Shown: in pieces, positions 33,200 through 42,846 of the stretch | Layout: every line of letters begins with the position of its first letter | Numbering within the stretch: the first letter of the stretch is position 1 | Assembly (NCBI RefSeq): GCF_900156165.1 | Contig: NZ_FTMY01000010.1 | Location: forward strand, 143,858-207,857 | Source: Pseudacidovorax sp. RU35E | GTDB lineage: Bacteria > Pseudomonadota > Gammaproteobacteria > Burkholderiales > Burkholderiaceae_C | Length of the DNA stretch: 64,000 bases | Reading direction: 5' to 3' | Position numbers and translations under genes: made by a program | The notes under the pieces: generated by a model | Databases searched by the model: none | What the model was told of the DNA's origin: nothing | What the model saw: the letters and a program-made list of their open reading frames with translations, nothing else

Positions 33200-33471
33200 T
33201 TCGTTTTGCAAAGGTCGCCCTTTGGCGGGATGGCCTATGGCTCGGCCGAGGCCTGGATTGGTCAGGTCACGCTGGGCAAGCGCGGCGACGCTATCGAAAA
33301 GTTAACAATAGTTCACAATTCTCTGCTCCCGATGCCTGCGCTAGGGAAGATGTCTGGCACGCAATCGGTGCACGGTTAACTAAAGTTAACAAACCTAACA
33401 ACAAGATTTCTGCCGTAGCCGGGTAACGCCGGGTGCGGTGGACCCGGGCGGCGCTGCCGTCTGCTTCTTCG
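33200..33471 (+). promoter_or_regulatory. Upstream region of the exopolysaccharide operon with GTTAAC repeats
   Basis: This leader before wecB holds no gene. It has two AT-rich patches in GC-rich DNA: GTTAACAATAGTTCACAATT at 33301-33320, and GTTAAC-TAAA-GTTAAC at 33375-33390 followed by ACAAACCTAACAACAA. Each GTTAAC is itself palindromic, so the pair looks like an operator for a dimeric regulator about 80 bases before the wecB start. No clear sigma-70 promoter could be fixed. Regulation by a c-di-GMP-responsive factor would fit the operon content but is not shown. Confidence 0.5.
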
Positions 33472-34647
33472 ATGCACGTTCTCTCGATTTTTGGAACCCG
33501 CCCCGAGGCCATCAAGATGGCGCCCCTGGTGTCCGCACTGGCCGGGGAACCTCAACTGCGCAGCACTCTGTGCATCACCGGCCAGCACCGCGAGATGCTG
33601 GCCCAGGCCATGGACCTGTTCGACCTGAAGGCCGACCGCGACCTGGACGTGATGCAGCCGGACCAGACGCTCAACCAGCTGAGCGCACGACTCACCACCC
33701 GCATGGACGAGGTACTGCGCGAGCTGCGGCCCGACTGCGTGCTGGTGCATGGTGACACCACCACGGCCGCCGCCTGCGCCCTGGCGGCTTTCCACCTGCG
33801 CATTCCGGTCGGCCATGTGGAGGCGGGCCTGCGCAGCGGCGACATGAAGGCGCCGTTTCCGGAAGAGATGAACCGCCGGGTCGTGGACGTGATGAGCGAA
33901 TGGATGTTCGCCCCCACGCCCTCGGCGCGCGACGCACTGCGGCGCGAGAACCTGGGCGGCCGCGCCTGGGTGACCGGCAACACCGTGATCGACGCGCTGG
34001 CCGCCGCGCTGGCCCGGCTGGATGCCGACCCGGTGCTGTCGGCCACGGTCTCCGGCCGCTACGGCTGGCTGTCCACCGACCGCCGGCTGGTGCTGGTCAC
34101 CGGCCACCGGCGCGAGAACTTCGGCGAGGGCTTCCGCCAGATCTGCGCCGCCCTGCGGGAGCTCGCCCGCCGCGACGACGTCGAGGTGGTCTATCCGGTG
34201 CACATGAACCCCAACGTGCGCGGCGTCGTCATGCAGTTGCTGCACGGCCTGCCCAATGTCCACCTGATCGAGCCGGTGGGCTACCTCGACTTCATCTGGC
34301 TGATGCGCCGCGCGCACCTGATCCTCACCGACTCCGGCGGCGTGCAGGAAGAAGCGCCCCACCTCGGCAAGCCCGTCCTGGTGATGCGTGACGTGACCGA
34401 GCGCCCCGAAGCCGTGGCCGCCGGCACGGCCCAGCTGGTGGGCACCGCACCCGAGCGCATCCTCGGCGCCGCCCGCCGCCTGCTGGACGACCCCGACGCC
34501 TACGCGGACGTGCGCCGCCGCGGCAATCCCTACGGCGACGGCCATGCCTGCCGCCGCATCGTCGATGCCCTGTGCGGCCGGCCCGTGGCCGAGTTCGCAC
34601 CCCCGCCCCTTCAACCCGCTTCCGTTCCCAGCCTGGACTTCGCATGA
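33472..34647 (+). CDS. wecB: UDP-N-acetylglucosamine 2-epimerase (non-hydrolysing)
   Basis: A 391-residue cytoplasmic enzyme converting UDP-GlcNAc to UDP-ManNAc. Family residues are at the standard positions: D95 (VHGDTTTAA), E117 (GHVEAGLRSG), E131 (FPEEMNR) and H212 (VTGHRREN). The start MHVLSIFGTRPEAIKMAPL is canonical. It is the first gene of the operon and overlaps the next start (ATGA, 34644-34647). In E. coli the epimerase supplies ManNAc for the NfrA/NfrB polysaccharide and is needed for phage N4 infection. Here it is encoded with NfrA/NfrB-like proteins, which strongly suggests a ManNAc-containing product. Confidence 0.96.
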   Translation: MHVLSIFGTRPEAIKMAPLVSALAGEPQLRSTLCITGQHREMLAQAMDLFDLKADRDLDVMQPDQTLNQLSARLTTRMDEVLRELRPDCVLVHGDTTTAAACALAAFHLRIPVGHVEAGLRSGDMKAPFPEEMNRRVVDVMSEWMFAPTPSARDALRRENLGGRAWVTGNTVIDALAAALARLDADPVLSATVSGRYGWLSTDRRLVLVTGHRRENFGEGFRQICAALRELARRDDVEVVYPVHMNPNVRGVVMQLLHGLPNVHLIEPVGYLDFIWLMRRAHLILTDSGGVQEEAPHLGKPVLVMRDVTERPEAVAAGTAQLVGTAPERILGAARRLLDDPDAYADVRRRGNPYGDGHACRRIVDALCGRPVAEFAPPPLQPASVPSLDFA

Positions 34648-36842
34648 GACTGCCCCACCGCCTCTTCCGCCCTCTTCCCCTGGTCCTGGGGATCGGCCTG
34701 CTGGCACCGATGGCCGCCGCGCTCGCGAGCCCGGCCGGTGACGCACTGCAGCGACTGCAGGGCGAGACCTGGGTCACGCGCAGCTTCACGCTGGCGGACC
34801 TCGGCATCACCCGCACCGTGCTGCTCACCGGCTTCGAGGCCAAGCAGGAGTTCTACCTGCCGGTGCCGCGCAACGTGGCCATCGCCGATGCGGGCATCGA
34901 CTTCCGCGGCCGCTACTACAAGCCGGAGGAATCCCGCACCTCGATGTCCCTGGCCATCAACGGCCGGCCGAGCTACGCCACCCGCGTGGAGGCCGCCGAG
35001 GGCGACGCCAGCCAGACGCTGAAGGTGGACGTGCGCACCATCGTCGACGGCTTCCTGCGCCTGGGCGTGAACTGGGTCAACAACTCGCCCGAGCGGATCT
35101 GTGCCTATGAGCGCCCTTCCGGCAACGTGCTGGCGGTCGAGCCCGACACCCGCTTCACCTACCGTTTCACCAGCGGCGCCCTGACCCAGCTGGCCGACGC
35201 TTGGGTGGCGCTGCCCGCACGGCCCACGATGATCGTGGCCGGCAAGCGCCTGTCCAAGGGCGCCTACGACAGCGCCTGGCGCATCGGCCTGGCAATGGAG
35301 CAGGCCGGCCGGCAGATCAACGTGCGCGCCTTCCCGGGCGTGGGCGACAGCATCGACACGCAGGGCTGGCAGATCCCGCCCGCCCTGGCCGCCCTGCCCG
35401 CCTTCTCGGGCCTGGCCGCCGGCGAGGCCCGCCACCAGATCCGCGACGCCGCCGAGGTGGGCGCGCTGATGGTGCTGGGTTCCGGTGCCGCCACCGGCGA
35501 CCTGCTGGTCATGGACGCCCCCCTGCGCCAGCAGATGAACGCGGCCCTGGATGCGCTGGCCGCCCAGATGGGCGGCGACGCCGATGCCGCCCGCGCCCTG
35601 TCCGACTGGCGCGGCCGCCAGACGGCGCTGGCCGCTGACGGCATGCCCTCGCACATGGTGCGCCTGGCCACGCTGGGCGCGCGCCCGGTGATCGTGCTGG
35701 CCGAGGACGCGGGCGCACAGGCCGCCGGTGCCTTCGCCGACGCCTGGCGCAACGTGCTGTCCGGCCGCAACGCCATCATCGACAAGGCCGACCAGGCCGA
35801 AGCCACCAGCCGCACGGTCATCCACCCGACGCAGTGGGGCGGCACCAACCCCAACTTCGACGTGCTGGCCAAGGGCGACTGGACGGTCACCATGCCGCTG
35901 GCCGCACTGTCGGCCGACGGCCGCCTGCCCACCGACATTGCCGTCGATCTGGCCGTCTCGCCCAGCGCCGGCCGCTCAGCGCCGGTGGCCACGATCTACT
36001 GGAACGACACGCTGCTCGGTGCGCGCCGGCTCAACGCCGACGGCCATCCCGAGCGCATCGACGCCCGCGTGCCCAGCTACGTGCTGGCCCTGAACAACGT
36101 GCTGCGCGTGGCCATCCAGCGCCAGCCCTACTACGACGGCTGCAACGAGGCGCCCCAGCCCTATCCGGTCCAGGTGCTGCGCACCACCGCGCTGCGCACC
36201 GGCGACGCCAGGCCCGACGGCACCTTCGTCGGCCTCCTGCCCCTGATGGCCCACCAGCCGCAGGTGGCGGTGCCCGAGGCCTATCTGGCCGACGCCGTCG
36301 CCACGCTGCCGCGCGTGGTGCGCATCGCCGCCGCCGCGGGCGTGAGCCCCGTGCGTGCCGAATTCGTCGTGCAGGGACAGGGCGCCTTCAACCCGGCGCG
36401 TCCCTTCCTGGCGCTGCAGGTGCCGGTGGATGGCGCCGACACCCGCGTGTCGGTCAAGGACGGCCACCTGCGCATCAATGGCAAGCAGTCGCCCTGGCTG
36501 GACGTCGGCGGCCTCGCCCAGGCCAGTGCCATCGAGGTGGCCAGCAGCCACGGCCAGTACGGCCTGGTCTACCAGGTGCTGGGCACGCAGCCCGCGCTGG
36601 GCAAGCCCTTCGTGCTCAACCGCGGCGACCTGGCCGTGCTGGGCGACGAGGGCCCGGTGGCCTGGTCCGACGGCAGCGTCGCGGCCAACAGCGACACCCC
36701 GCCCGAAAGCAGCGGTTTCCTGGCCGAGTGGCGCCGCCACCTGTCGTGGGGCGTGCCCGTCATCGCCTTCGCGCTGCTGCTGTTGCTGCTGCTGTTTGTG
36801 CTGGCCCATCGCCTGAAGCGTCGCCACGACAAGAACAAGTGA
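34644..36842 (+). CDS. BcsB-like periplasmic exopolysaccharide protein
   Basis: A 732-residue protein with a signal peptide (about 1-29), a long periplasmic region and a single C-terminal TM helix (about 705-725) followed by basic residues. Blocks such as YYKPEESRTSMSLAINGRPS and the mixed carbohydrate-binding/ferredoxin-like repeat pattern match the BcsB family, the periplasmic partner of cellulose synthase. In this operon it probably guides the nascent glycan from the NfrB-like synthase across the periplasm. It overlaps wecB and is followed after 38 bases by the synthase gene. E. coli nfrAB has no such neighbour, as far as I recall. Confidence 0.82.
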   Translation: MRLPHRLFRPLPLVLGIGLLAPMAAALASPAGDALQRLQGETWVTRSFTLADLGITRTVLLTGFEAKQEFYLPVPRNVAIADAGIDFRGRYYKPEESRTSMSLAINGRPSYATRVEAAEGDASQTLKVDVRTIVDGFLRLGVNWVNNSPERICAYERPSGNVLAVEPDTRFTYRFTSGALTQLADAWVALPARPTMIVAGKRLSKGAYDSAWRIGLAMEQAGRQINVRAFPGVGDSIDTQGWQIPPALAALPAFSGLAAGEARHQIRDAAEVGALMVLGSGAATGDLLVMDAPLRQQMNAALDALAAQMGGDADAARALSDWRGRQTALAADGMPSHMVRLATLGARPVIVLAEDAGAQAAGAFADAWRNVLSGRNAIIDKADQAEATSRTVIHPTQWGGTNPNFDVLAKGDWTVTMPLAALSADGRLPTDIAVDLAVSPSAGRSAPVATIYWNDTLLGARRLNADGHPERIDARVPSYVLALNNVLRVAIQRQPYYDGCNEAPQPYPVQVLRTTALRTGDARPDGTFVGLLPLMAHQPQVAVPEAYLADAVATLPRVVRIAAAAGVSPVRAEFVVQGQGAFNPARPFLALQVPVDGADTRVSVKDGHLRINGKQSPWLDVGGLAQASAIEVASSHGQYGLVYQVLGTQPALGKPFVLNRGDLAVLGDEGPVAWSDGSVAANSDTPPESSGFLAEWRRHLSWGVPVIAFALLLLLLLFVLAHRLKRRHDKNK

Positions 36843-36880
36843 TGACCTCCTCGCGCCTCAGGTCCTGACGGCATCCCCGC

Positions 36881-38578
36881 ATGGACTCGCTCTACTGGCC
36901 GTACCTGGCGGCCGACTACTACCACCTGCTGGAGGTGCTGACGGCGACCGTGGCGGTGCTGGTGCTGATCTCGGGCCTGGACGACCTGTTCATCGACCTC
37001 TGGTACTGGGTGCGCGAGGCCTGGCGCGCGCTCACCGTGCGCAGGCGCTATGCGCCGCTGTCGGTGGCGCAGCTGCGCGAGCGCGACGAACAGCCCATGG
37101 CCATCATGGTGCCGGCCTGGCACGAGTACGACGTGATCGCGCCCATGCTGGCCAACATGGTTTCCACGCTGGAGTACCGCGACTACGTGATCTTCGTGGG
37201 CACCTACCGCAACGACGCGCGCACCATCGAGGAGGTGGAGCGCATGCGCCGCCGCTACCGCCACCTGGTGCGCGTGGAGGTGCCCCATGACGGTCCCACC
37301 TGCAAGGCCGACTGCCTCAACTGGGTGGTGCAGGCCGTCTTCAAGTACGAGAAGAACACCGGCCAACGCTTTGCGGGCGTGGTGCTGCACGACAGCGAGG
37401 ACGTGCTCCACCCGCTGGAGCTCAAGTACTACAACTACCTGCTGCCGCGGATGGACTTCATCCAGCTGCCGGTGACCTCGCTGGAGCGCCACTGGTTCGA
37501 GCTGGTGGCCGGCACCTACATGGACGAGTTCGCCGAATGGCACAGCAAGGACTTGGTGGTGCGCGAGAGCCTCGCCCACGTCGTGCCTTCGGCCGGTGTG
37601 GGCACCTGCTTCTCGCTGCGGGCGCTGCACACGCTGGCCGAGGCCACGCAGAACCAGCCCTTCAATGTGGACAGCCTGACCGAGGACTACGACATCGGCA
37701 ACCGCCTGGGCCAGCTGGGCATGAAGCAGATCTTCGGCCGCTTCGAGGTGGACTACGTGACGCGGCGCACCTCGTGGTTCGGCCTGGGCCGCGACAAGGT
37801 GCATGCGCTGCGCATGCCGCTGGGGGTGCGCGAGTTCTTCCCCGACACCTTCCGCACCGCCTACCGCCAGAAGGCCCGCTGGACGCTGGGCATCGGCTTC
37901 CAGGGCTGGGAGCAGGTGGGCTGGCGCGGCTCGCTGGCCGCCAAGTACCTGCTCTACCGTGACCGCAAGGGACTGGTGACCTCCTTCGTCGCCATGCTGG
38001 GCTACCTGCTGGTGTTGAACTTCATGCTGTTCTTCCTGGCCTACCAGTTCGGCTGGTTCACCGTGCACTACCCGCCGCTGCTGCATCCAGGCAGCTGGGT
38101 GGTGACGGTCATGGCCATCAACGGCCTGCTGCTCATCTGGCGCGTGCTGCAGCGGGCCTGGTTCGTGACCCACATGTATGGCTGGGAGCACGGCCTGCTG
38201 TCGGTGCCGCGCATGGTGGTGGGCAACTTCATCAACGCCGCAGCCGCGGCCCGGGCCTGGCGCCTGTTCCTGTCGCACAAGCTCCTGGGCACGCGGCTGG
38301 TGTGGGACAAGACCATGCACGACTTCCCCTCCGACGACCACCTGGTGCAGACGCGCCAGCGGCTCGGAGAGCTGCTGCTGTCCTGGCGGGCCATCGACCC
38401 CGAGCACCTGGAGACCGCGCTGCGCATGCAGGCCCAATCGCGCCGGCCGCTCGGCGCCATCCTGGTGGACAACGGCTGGCTGGACGACGCCACCCTCGAC
38501 GAGGCCATCGCCTTCCAGGAAAACGACTCCCAGTTCGTGGGTCTCGAAACCCACAACCAACAGCAGGCACCCGCATGA
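36881..38578 (+). CDS. nfrB: NfrB-like family 2 glycosyltransferase with C-terminal MshEN domain
   Basis: A 565-residue inner-membrane synthase. One TM segment lies at about 20-40 and several C-terminal TM helices (about 360-460). The GT2 core shows the metal/UDP motif DSED (171-174), the catalytic-base motif TED (D269) and QKARW (330-334), the hallmarks of processive glycan synthases. Residues about 495-548 are a MshEN domain: two half-repeats of the type RLGxLL...ALxxQ and LGxxLVxxGxL. In E. coli NfrB this domain binds c-di-GMP and controls synthesis. It probably polymerises ManNAc from UDP-ManNAc made by WecB. Its stop overlaps the nfrA-like start. Confidence 0.9.
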   Translation: MDSLYWPYLAADYYHLLEVLTATVAVLVLISGLDDLFIDLWYWVREAWRALTVRRRYAPLSVAQLRERDEQPMAIMVPAWHEYDVIAPMLANMVSTLEYRDYVIFVGTYRNDARTIEEVERMRRRYRHLVRVEVPHDGPTCKADCLNWVVQAVFKYEKNTGQRFAGVVLHDSEDVLHPLELKYYNYLLPRMDFIQLPVTSLERHWFELVAGTYMDEFAEWHSKDLVVRESLAHVVPSAGVGTCFSLRALHTLAEATQNQPFNVDSLTEDYDIGNRLGQLGMKQIFGRFEVDYVTRRTSWFGLGRDKVHALRMPLGVREFFPDTFRTAYRQKARWTLGIGFQGWEQVGWRGSLAAKYLLYRDRKGLVTSFVAMLGYLLVLNFMLFFLAYQFGWFTVHYPPLLHPGSWVVTVMAINGLLLIWRVLQRAWFVTHMYGWEHGLLSVPRMVVGNFINAAAAARAWRLFLSHKLLGTRLVWDKTMHDFPSDDHLVQTRQRLGELLLSWRAIDPEHLETALRMQAQSRRPLGAILVDNGWLDDATLDEAIAFQENDSQFVGLETHNQQQAPA

Positions 38579-41500
38579 AACCGCTGCACCGCAAAGCCAC
38601 GCTGGCGATGGCCCTGGCGGCGGCCTGGCCCGTGATGCCGGCCCTGGCGTCGGTCGCGCCCCTCGCGGCAGAGACACCGGCCGGCCAGGAGGCCGGCGTC
38701 CAGCTGCGCGTCGCCATGCGGCTCGCGCTGCCCGAGACGGCCACCGCCGGCGGCCAGCCGGCCCCCGCCCCCATGCCCGGCCCCGAGACGCCGCAGGACG
38801 CCCTGCAGCTGGCCGAGCTGCCCGGCTGGCGCCGCCGCCTGTCCGCCGACAGTCTGGCCCTGGTGCGCATGGCGCGCATCGAGCCGCGCGGCATGCCCTC
38901 TTCCGCCGACGCCGACCCGCTGATGCAGATCGGCGGCGCACCGCCGCCCGCGCCGCCGCAGGGCCCCTTCCCGCCCGGCGGGCCGGACGTGGTGCTCGGC
39001 GCCGGCAGCCGCCGGCTGCCGACCGTGCCGACCCGCCTGGACCTGGCCCAGCTGCAGGAGCCGCCGTCGCCCGATGGGCCGGCACAGTTCGTGCGGCCTG
39101 GCGAGCGCCGGACCGCCCCGGCGGCGCGCGCCCCGGGCGCCCGCGCCGGCCGCGCCGCCCGCAGTGGCAACCGCCTGCGCGGCACGGCCTGGCGCCTGGC
39201 CGCCCAGGGCTACCGTGCCTACAACCAGGGCCGCTACGACCTGGCCCTGCAGCGTGCCGATGCGGCGCTGAGGCTGCGGCCCGACGTGCCGCGCCTGCAA
39301 CTGCTGCGCGTGTACACCCTCCAGAAGCTCGGCCGCCTCGACGAAGCCGAGCGCAGTGCGACCCAGGCCATCGCCCAGGGCCATGGCAGCCCCGAACTGC
39401 AGGCGGCCCTGGTCAACCTGCGCCCGGCACCCGCCGCCACGGCGGCGGACGGCACGCCCCTCACCGAGGCCTACCGGCGCGGCTTTCCGATCGCCACCCA
39501 GGCCTACACCCTCTACAACGACGGCAAGTACGCCGAGGCGGCCAGACTGGCCGAGCAGGCCGTGCGCATCGACCCGAGCCAGGGCCCCTGGACGCTGCTC
39601 TGGCTCAACGCGCTGGAAAACCAGCAGCGCTACGACGACGTGGTGCAGTACGGCAACGTGGCCATGGCCCTGGGCGCGCCCAACAAGGACGCGATCATGG
39701 CCCGCATGCGCTTGGCGCGCCAGCAGATCGCCAACGTGCATGCGCAGGCCGCCTATGCCGCCCTCAACAAGGGCCGCAACCGCGAGGCGCTGGCCGAGGC
39801 GCGCGACGCCGTGCGCATCGCGCCCGATGTCGCCAGCCACCGCATGCTGCTGATCGGCGTGCTGCAGGCCATGCGCGACGACGCGGCGGCCGAGAAGGCC
39901 GCCACCGAGGCCCTCGCGGCCGACGACGAGAACACCGGCGTGCAGCTGCTGCGGGCCTACCTGCGCCAGTCGCTGGGCGAGACCGACGCCGCGCAGAAGG
40001 ACATCGACGAGGTGCTGGCGCTGGACTGGATCACCGACGACCAGCGCCGCAATGCGCGGCTGATCGGCGCCGATCTGGCGCTGGCCGCCGACCAGCCCGA
40101 GCGCGCCCGCGCGCTGCTGGCCCCCCTGCCCGCGGACGATGCGCAGGCGCAGGAACGGCGCAAGCGCGCCAGCCGCTTCGCCGGCTGGGGCGCGGGCAGC
40201 GACAACAGCCTCACCGCCCTTGCGCCCCTCCAGCTGTGCCGCGACACGCCCTACGGCACGGTCTGCGAACTGGCGCCCTGGGACGACCCGGGCACCGACA
40301 GCCCGGCCAGCCGCGCCTACGCCGCCTTCGGCCGGCAGGAATACCCCAAGGCCATCGCCCTGGCCCGCCGCGCCGTGGCCGAGCAGCCCGACAGCGAGGC
40401 CAACCAGAACCTGCTGACCACCGCACTCGCCTCGGGCACGGCGCAGGAACAGCAGGAGGCCATGGACCGGCTCAACACCGCGCTGGCCGCCAAGCCGCAG
40501 GACGCGGGGCTGCTGCGCCAGCGCGCCTACCTCTACTCCAACCGCAAGGAATACGACCTGGCGCTGCAGGACTTCGTGGCGGCGCGCAGCACCGGCGAGG
40601 CGCCCGAGACCAACGTGCTCGACGAGGCCTATGCCACCGCGGGTGTCGGCAACCGACCGGCCGCCGCCGCCATGCTGCGCCAGGCCATCGACGACGCCGA
40701 CGCGGGCAAGCTCGCGCTGGACAAGCAGCAGCGCTTCGACACCCGCAGCGCCATCGCCAACTTCTCGCGCGAATGGGGCGTCAATGCCTCGGTGGGCTAT
40801 CGCGGTGCGCGCTCGCCGTCCAACGCGCTGGCCGGCCAGCCGGTGTCCGTGCCCGGCAATGCCACCTTCAGCACGGTGGAGGCCTACTGGCGCCCGCCCG
40901 AGTTCCTCAACAGCAGCAACCGCACCTTCGAGGTGTATGGGCGGCTGTCCAACACGCTGCAGAGCGGCAACACGGTGACGGGCGCGCAGGTGGTGGACAA
41001 CCCCTGCGGCGGCACGACCAACGTGACCGAGGGCACCTTCCGCGGCGCCTCGGGCTGGCCCTCGACCACGGGCGCCATCGGCGCGCGCTACACGCCCGAT
41101 GCGGGCACCAACCTCACCTTCGGCATCGAGCGGCAGTTCCTGCTGGGCACGGCCACGCGCTCGGGCGCCATCAACGCCGGCCCGGCCTCGGTGCGCTGCG
41201 CGCTCAACAGCCAGGCCGCCACCATCGACTACCAGGGCGGCAAGGCCTCGGGCGGCTGGCAGGCGTACATGCTGTATGGCTTCTACGAGGGCACCGCGCT
41301 GCGCATCGACCGCCCGAGCTGGTACACGATGGAAGGCTATGTGCAGGCCGGCTACACGCTGCTGGACCATGGCGTGGACTACACCGAACGCGACGCCAGC
41401 GGCAACACGCTGGCCACCGGCAACGGCCGCCTGCGCCGCGGCCAGGGCTTCGCGGCCGGCGAGGTGCGCGTGGGCCGCAGCTTCCTGACCTCGTACAGCG

Positions 41501-41790
41501 ACCGGCTGGTGGTGTTCCCGCACGTCACGCTGGCGGCCGACTGGTATTCGACCCAGGCGCGTGTCAGTGGCGTGCCGCTGGCCGGTGCCAGCAGCTTCGC
41601 ACTGGCGGGCAACGGCACGAGTTGGTCCGCGGGTGCGGGCATCGGCGTCAACCTGCGCTACTGGCTCAACGAGGACCGCTACAACGCCCAGCGCTCGCAT
41701 GCCGACCTGAGCCTGCAGTACCGCGCCCGCCTGGGCGGTGACGCGGACCGGGCCAAGGGCGTGTTCATGACGCTGTCCTATTCCTATTGA
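38575..41790 (+). CDS. nfrA: NfrA-like TPR / outer-membrane barrel protein
   Basis: A 1071-residue exported protein: signal peptide (1-25), a Pro/Ala-rich linker to about 190, a superhelix of TPR-type repeats (about 200-790; e.g. GYRAYNQGRYDLALQRADA) and a C-terminal beta-barrel (about 790-1071) ending in the aromatic C-terminus SYSY. The architecture is that of NfrA, the phage N4 outer-membrane receptor, and of BcsC/PgaA-type exporters. It probably carries the glycan across the periplasm and outer membrane. The start overlaps the synthase stop by 4 bases (38575-38578). Confidence 0.88.
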   Translation: MKPLHRKATLAMALAAAWPVMPALASVAPLAAETPAGQEAGVQLRVAMRLALPETATAGGQPAPAPMPGPETPQDALQLAELPGWRRRLSADSLALVRMARIEPRGMPSSADADPLMQIGGAPPPAPPQGPFPPGGPDVVLGAGSRRLPTVPTRLDLAQLQEPPSPDGPAQFVRPGERRTAPAARAPGARAGRAARSGNRLRGTAWRLAAQGYRAYNQGRYDLALQRADAALRLRPDVPRLQLLRVYTLQKLGRLDEAERSATQAIAQGHGSPELQAALVNLRPAPAATAADGTPLTEAYRRGFPIATQAYTLYNDGKYAEAARLAEQAVRIDPSQGPWTLLWLNALENQQRYDDVVQYGNVAMALGAPNKDAIMARMRLARQQIANVHAQAAYAALNKGRNREALAEARDAVRIAPDVASHRMLLIGVLQAMRDDAAAEKAATEALAADDENTGVQLLRAYLRQSLGETDAAQKDIDEVLALDWITDDQRRNARLIGADLALAADQPERARALLAPLPADDAQAQERRKRASRFAGWGAGSDNSLTALAPLQLCRDTPYGTVCELAPWDDPGTDSPASRAYAAFGRQEYPKAIALARRAVAEQPDSEANQNLLTTALASGTAQEQQEAMDRLNTALAAKPQDAGLLRQRAYLYSNRKEYDLALQDFVAARSTGEAPETNVLDEAYATAGVGNRPAAAAMLRQAIDDADAGKLALDKQQRFDTRSAIANFSREWGVNASVGYRGARSPSNALAGQPVSVPGNATFSTVEAYWRPPEFLNSSNRTFEVYGRLSNTLQSGNTVTGAQVVDNPCGGTTNVTEGTFRGASGWPSTTGAIGARYTPDAGTNLTFGIERQFLLGTATRSGAINAGPASVRCALNSQAATIDYQGGKASGGWQAYMLYGFYEGTALRIDRPSWYTMEGYVQAGYTLLDHGVDYTERDASGNTLATGNGRLRRGQGFAAGEVRVGRSFLTSYSDRLVVFPHVTLAADWYSTQARVSGVPLAGASSFALAGNGTSWSAGAGIGVNLRYWLNEDRYNAQRSHADLSLQYRARLGGDADRAKGVFMTLSYSY

Positions 41791-41859
41791 TTCCTGCGGG
41801 CGTGCGGCCGCGCCGCCGCACGCCTCGCGACGACGCACACGAACGAGGGGTTTGCATCC

Positions 41860-42846
41860 ATGACCGACGACCGCACCGAAGGCGGCCTGCGCCGCCGCCA
41901 CCTGCTGGGCCTGCCGATGGGCCTGGCCCTGGCGGGCCTGGCGCGCGCCCAACCCGACACGCTGGCCTTCGTGGGCCAGGACAACTTCATCTTCGCGGCC
42001 TGGGACAGCCTGGCCACGCCCGAATGGAAAGGCATCGACGCCACCGTGGCCCGTGTGGCGCAGGTGAGCCAGCTGCTCGCGGCCAAGGGCGTGGCCCTGG
42101 TCGTGCCGGTGCTGCCCGACAAGATGCGCATCTATGCGGAGAAGCTGCCCGCGGACAAACCGATGTCGCCCGAGATGCGGCAGCGCTACGCCGGCATCCT
42201 CTCGCGCCTTCAGGCGGCCGGCGTGGCCACCTTCGACGACGAGAAGCTGCTGATGGGGCTCAAGGCCGCCGGCCAGAACGTCTACTACCGCACCGACCAG
42301 CACTGGACCCAGCCAGCGGCCGATGCCACCGCGCAGGCCACGGCCGACCTGATCCGCCAGAAGGTGCCCAACCTGGCCGGCCAGCCGGGCACCGGCATGG
42401 CGCTGGGACCGCTGATCAACGAGCGGCGCTATGGGGATCTGGCCGACCGCTTCCTGTCGCCCGAGCAACGCCGCTCGGTCGGCCGCGAGATCTATTCGGT
42501 GCGCCGCGCGGGCGATGGCGAAAGCCTGCTGGCCGATGCGCCCGCCCCGGTGCACGTCACCGGCAACAGCATGGTTCAGCCCTATTTCGGCTTTCCGCAG
42601 AAGCTGTCGAACGTGCTCGACCGGCCCGTGTCGGTCAACTGGAAGCCGGGCGACGTGGGCTTCTGGCGCGTGCTCATCGAGTATGTGGAATCGAACGCCT
42701 TCCGCCAGCAGAAGCCGCAGGCGCTGGTGTGGCAGCTGTTCGAGCCCAACTTCCACCTGGGTCCGGATGCCCGCGGGCTGTGGGACAGCGCCTCGGTGAT
42801 GGCTGCCGAGGAGTGGCAGCGCCGCATCCAGGCCGCGCTGGCGTGA
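41860..42846 (+). CDS. AlgJ/AlgX-like SGNH O-acyltransferase (first copy)
   Basis: A 328-residue exported protein. The N-terminus has twin arginines followed by a hydrophobic stretch (GGLRRRHLLGLPMGLALAGL), a Tat-like signal ending at ARAQ. The SGNH-like core has D146-x-H148 in YYRTDQHW and the nucleophile S237 in HVTGNSMVQP, the catalytic triad pattern of AlgJ/AlgX. In alginate synthesis such proteins take acetyl groups exported by AlgI and put them on the polymer in the periplasm. The GTGA overlap at 42843-42846 couples it to the second copy. Confidence 0.85.
   Translation: MTDDRTEGGLRRRHLLGLPMGLALAGLARAQPDTLAFVGQDNFIFAAWDSLATPEWKGIDATVARVAQVSQLLAAKGVALVVPVLPDKMRIYAEKLPADKPMSPEMRQRYAGILSRLQAAGVATFDDEKLLMGLKAAGQNVYYRTDQHWTQPAADATAQATADLIRQKVPNLAGQPGTGMALGPLINERRYGDLADRFLSPEQRRSVGREIYSVRRAGDGESLLADAPAPVHVTGNSMVQPYFGFPQKLSNVLDRPVSVNWKPGDVGFWRVLIEYVESNAFRQQKPQALVWQLFEPNFHLGPDARGLWDSASVMAAEEWQRRIQAALA

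Noticed and set aside
33354..33372. Possible sigma-54 promoter (CTGGCACG...) before wecB
   Set aside because: The GG and GC elements are two bases too far apart for a sigma-54 site, and the TTGC part is missing.
38068..42756. A very long open frame on the minus strand opposite the nfrB/nfrA-like genes
   Set aside because: It is a shadow of the GC-rich codon pattern: the translation is rich in His, Arg, Gly and Val with no recognisable domain, while the plus strand carries clear families in the same place.
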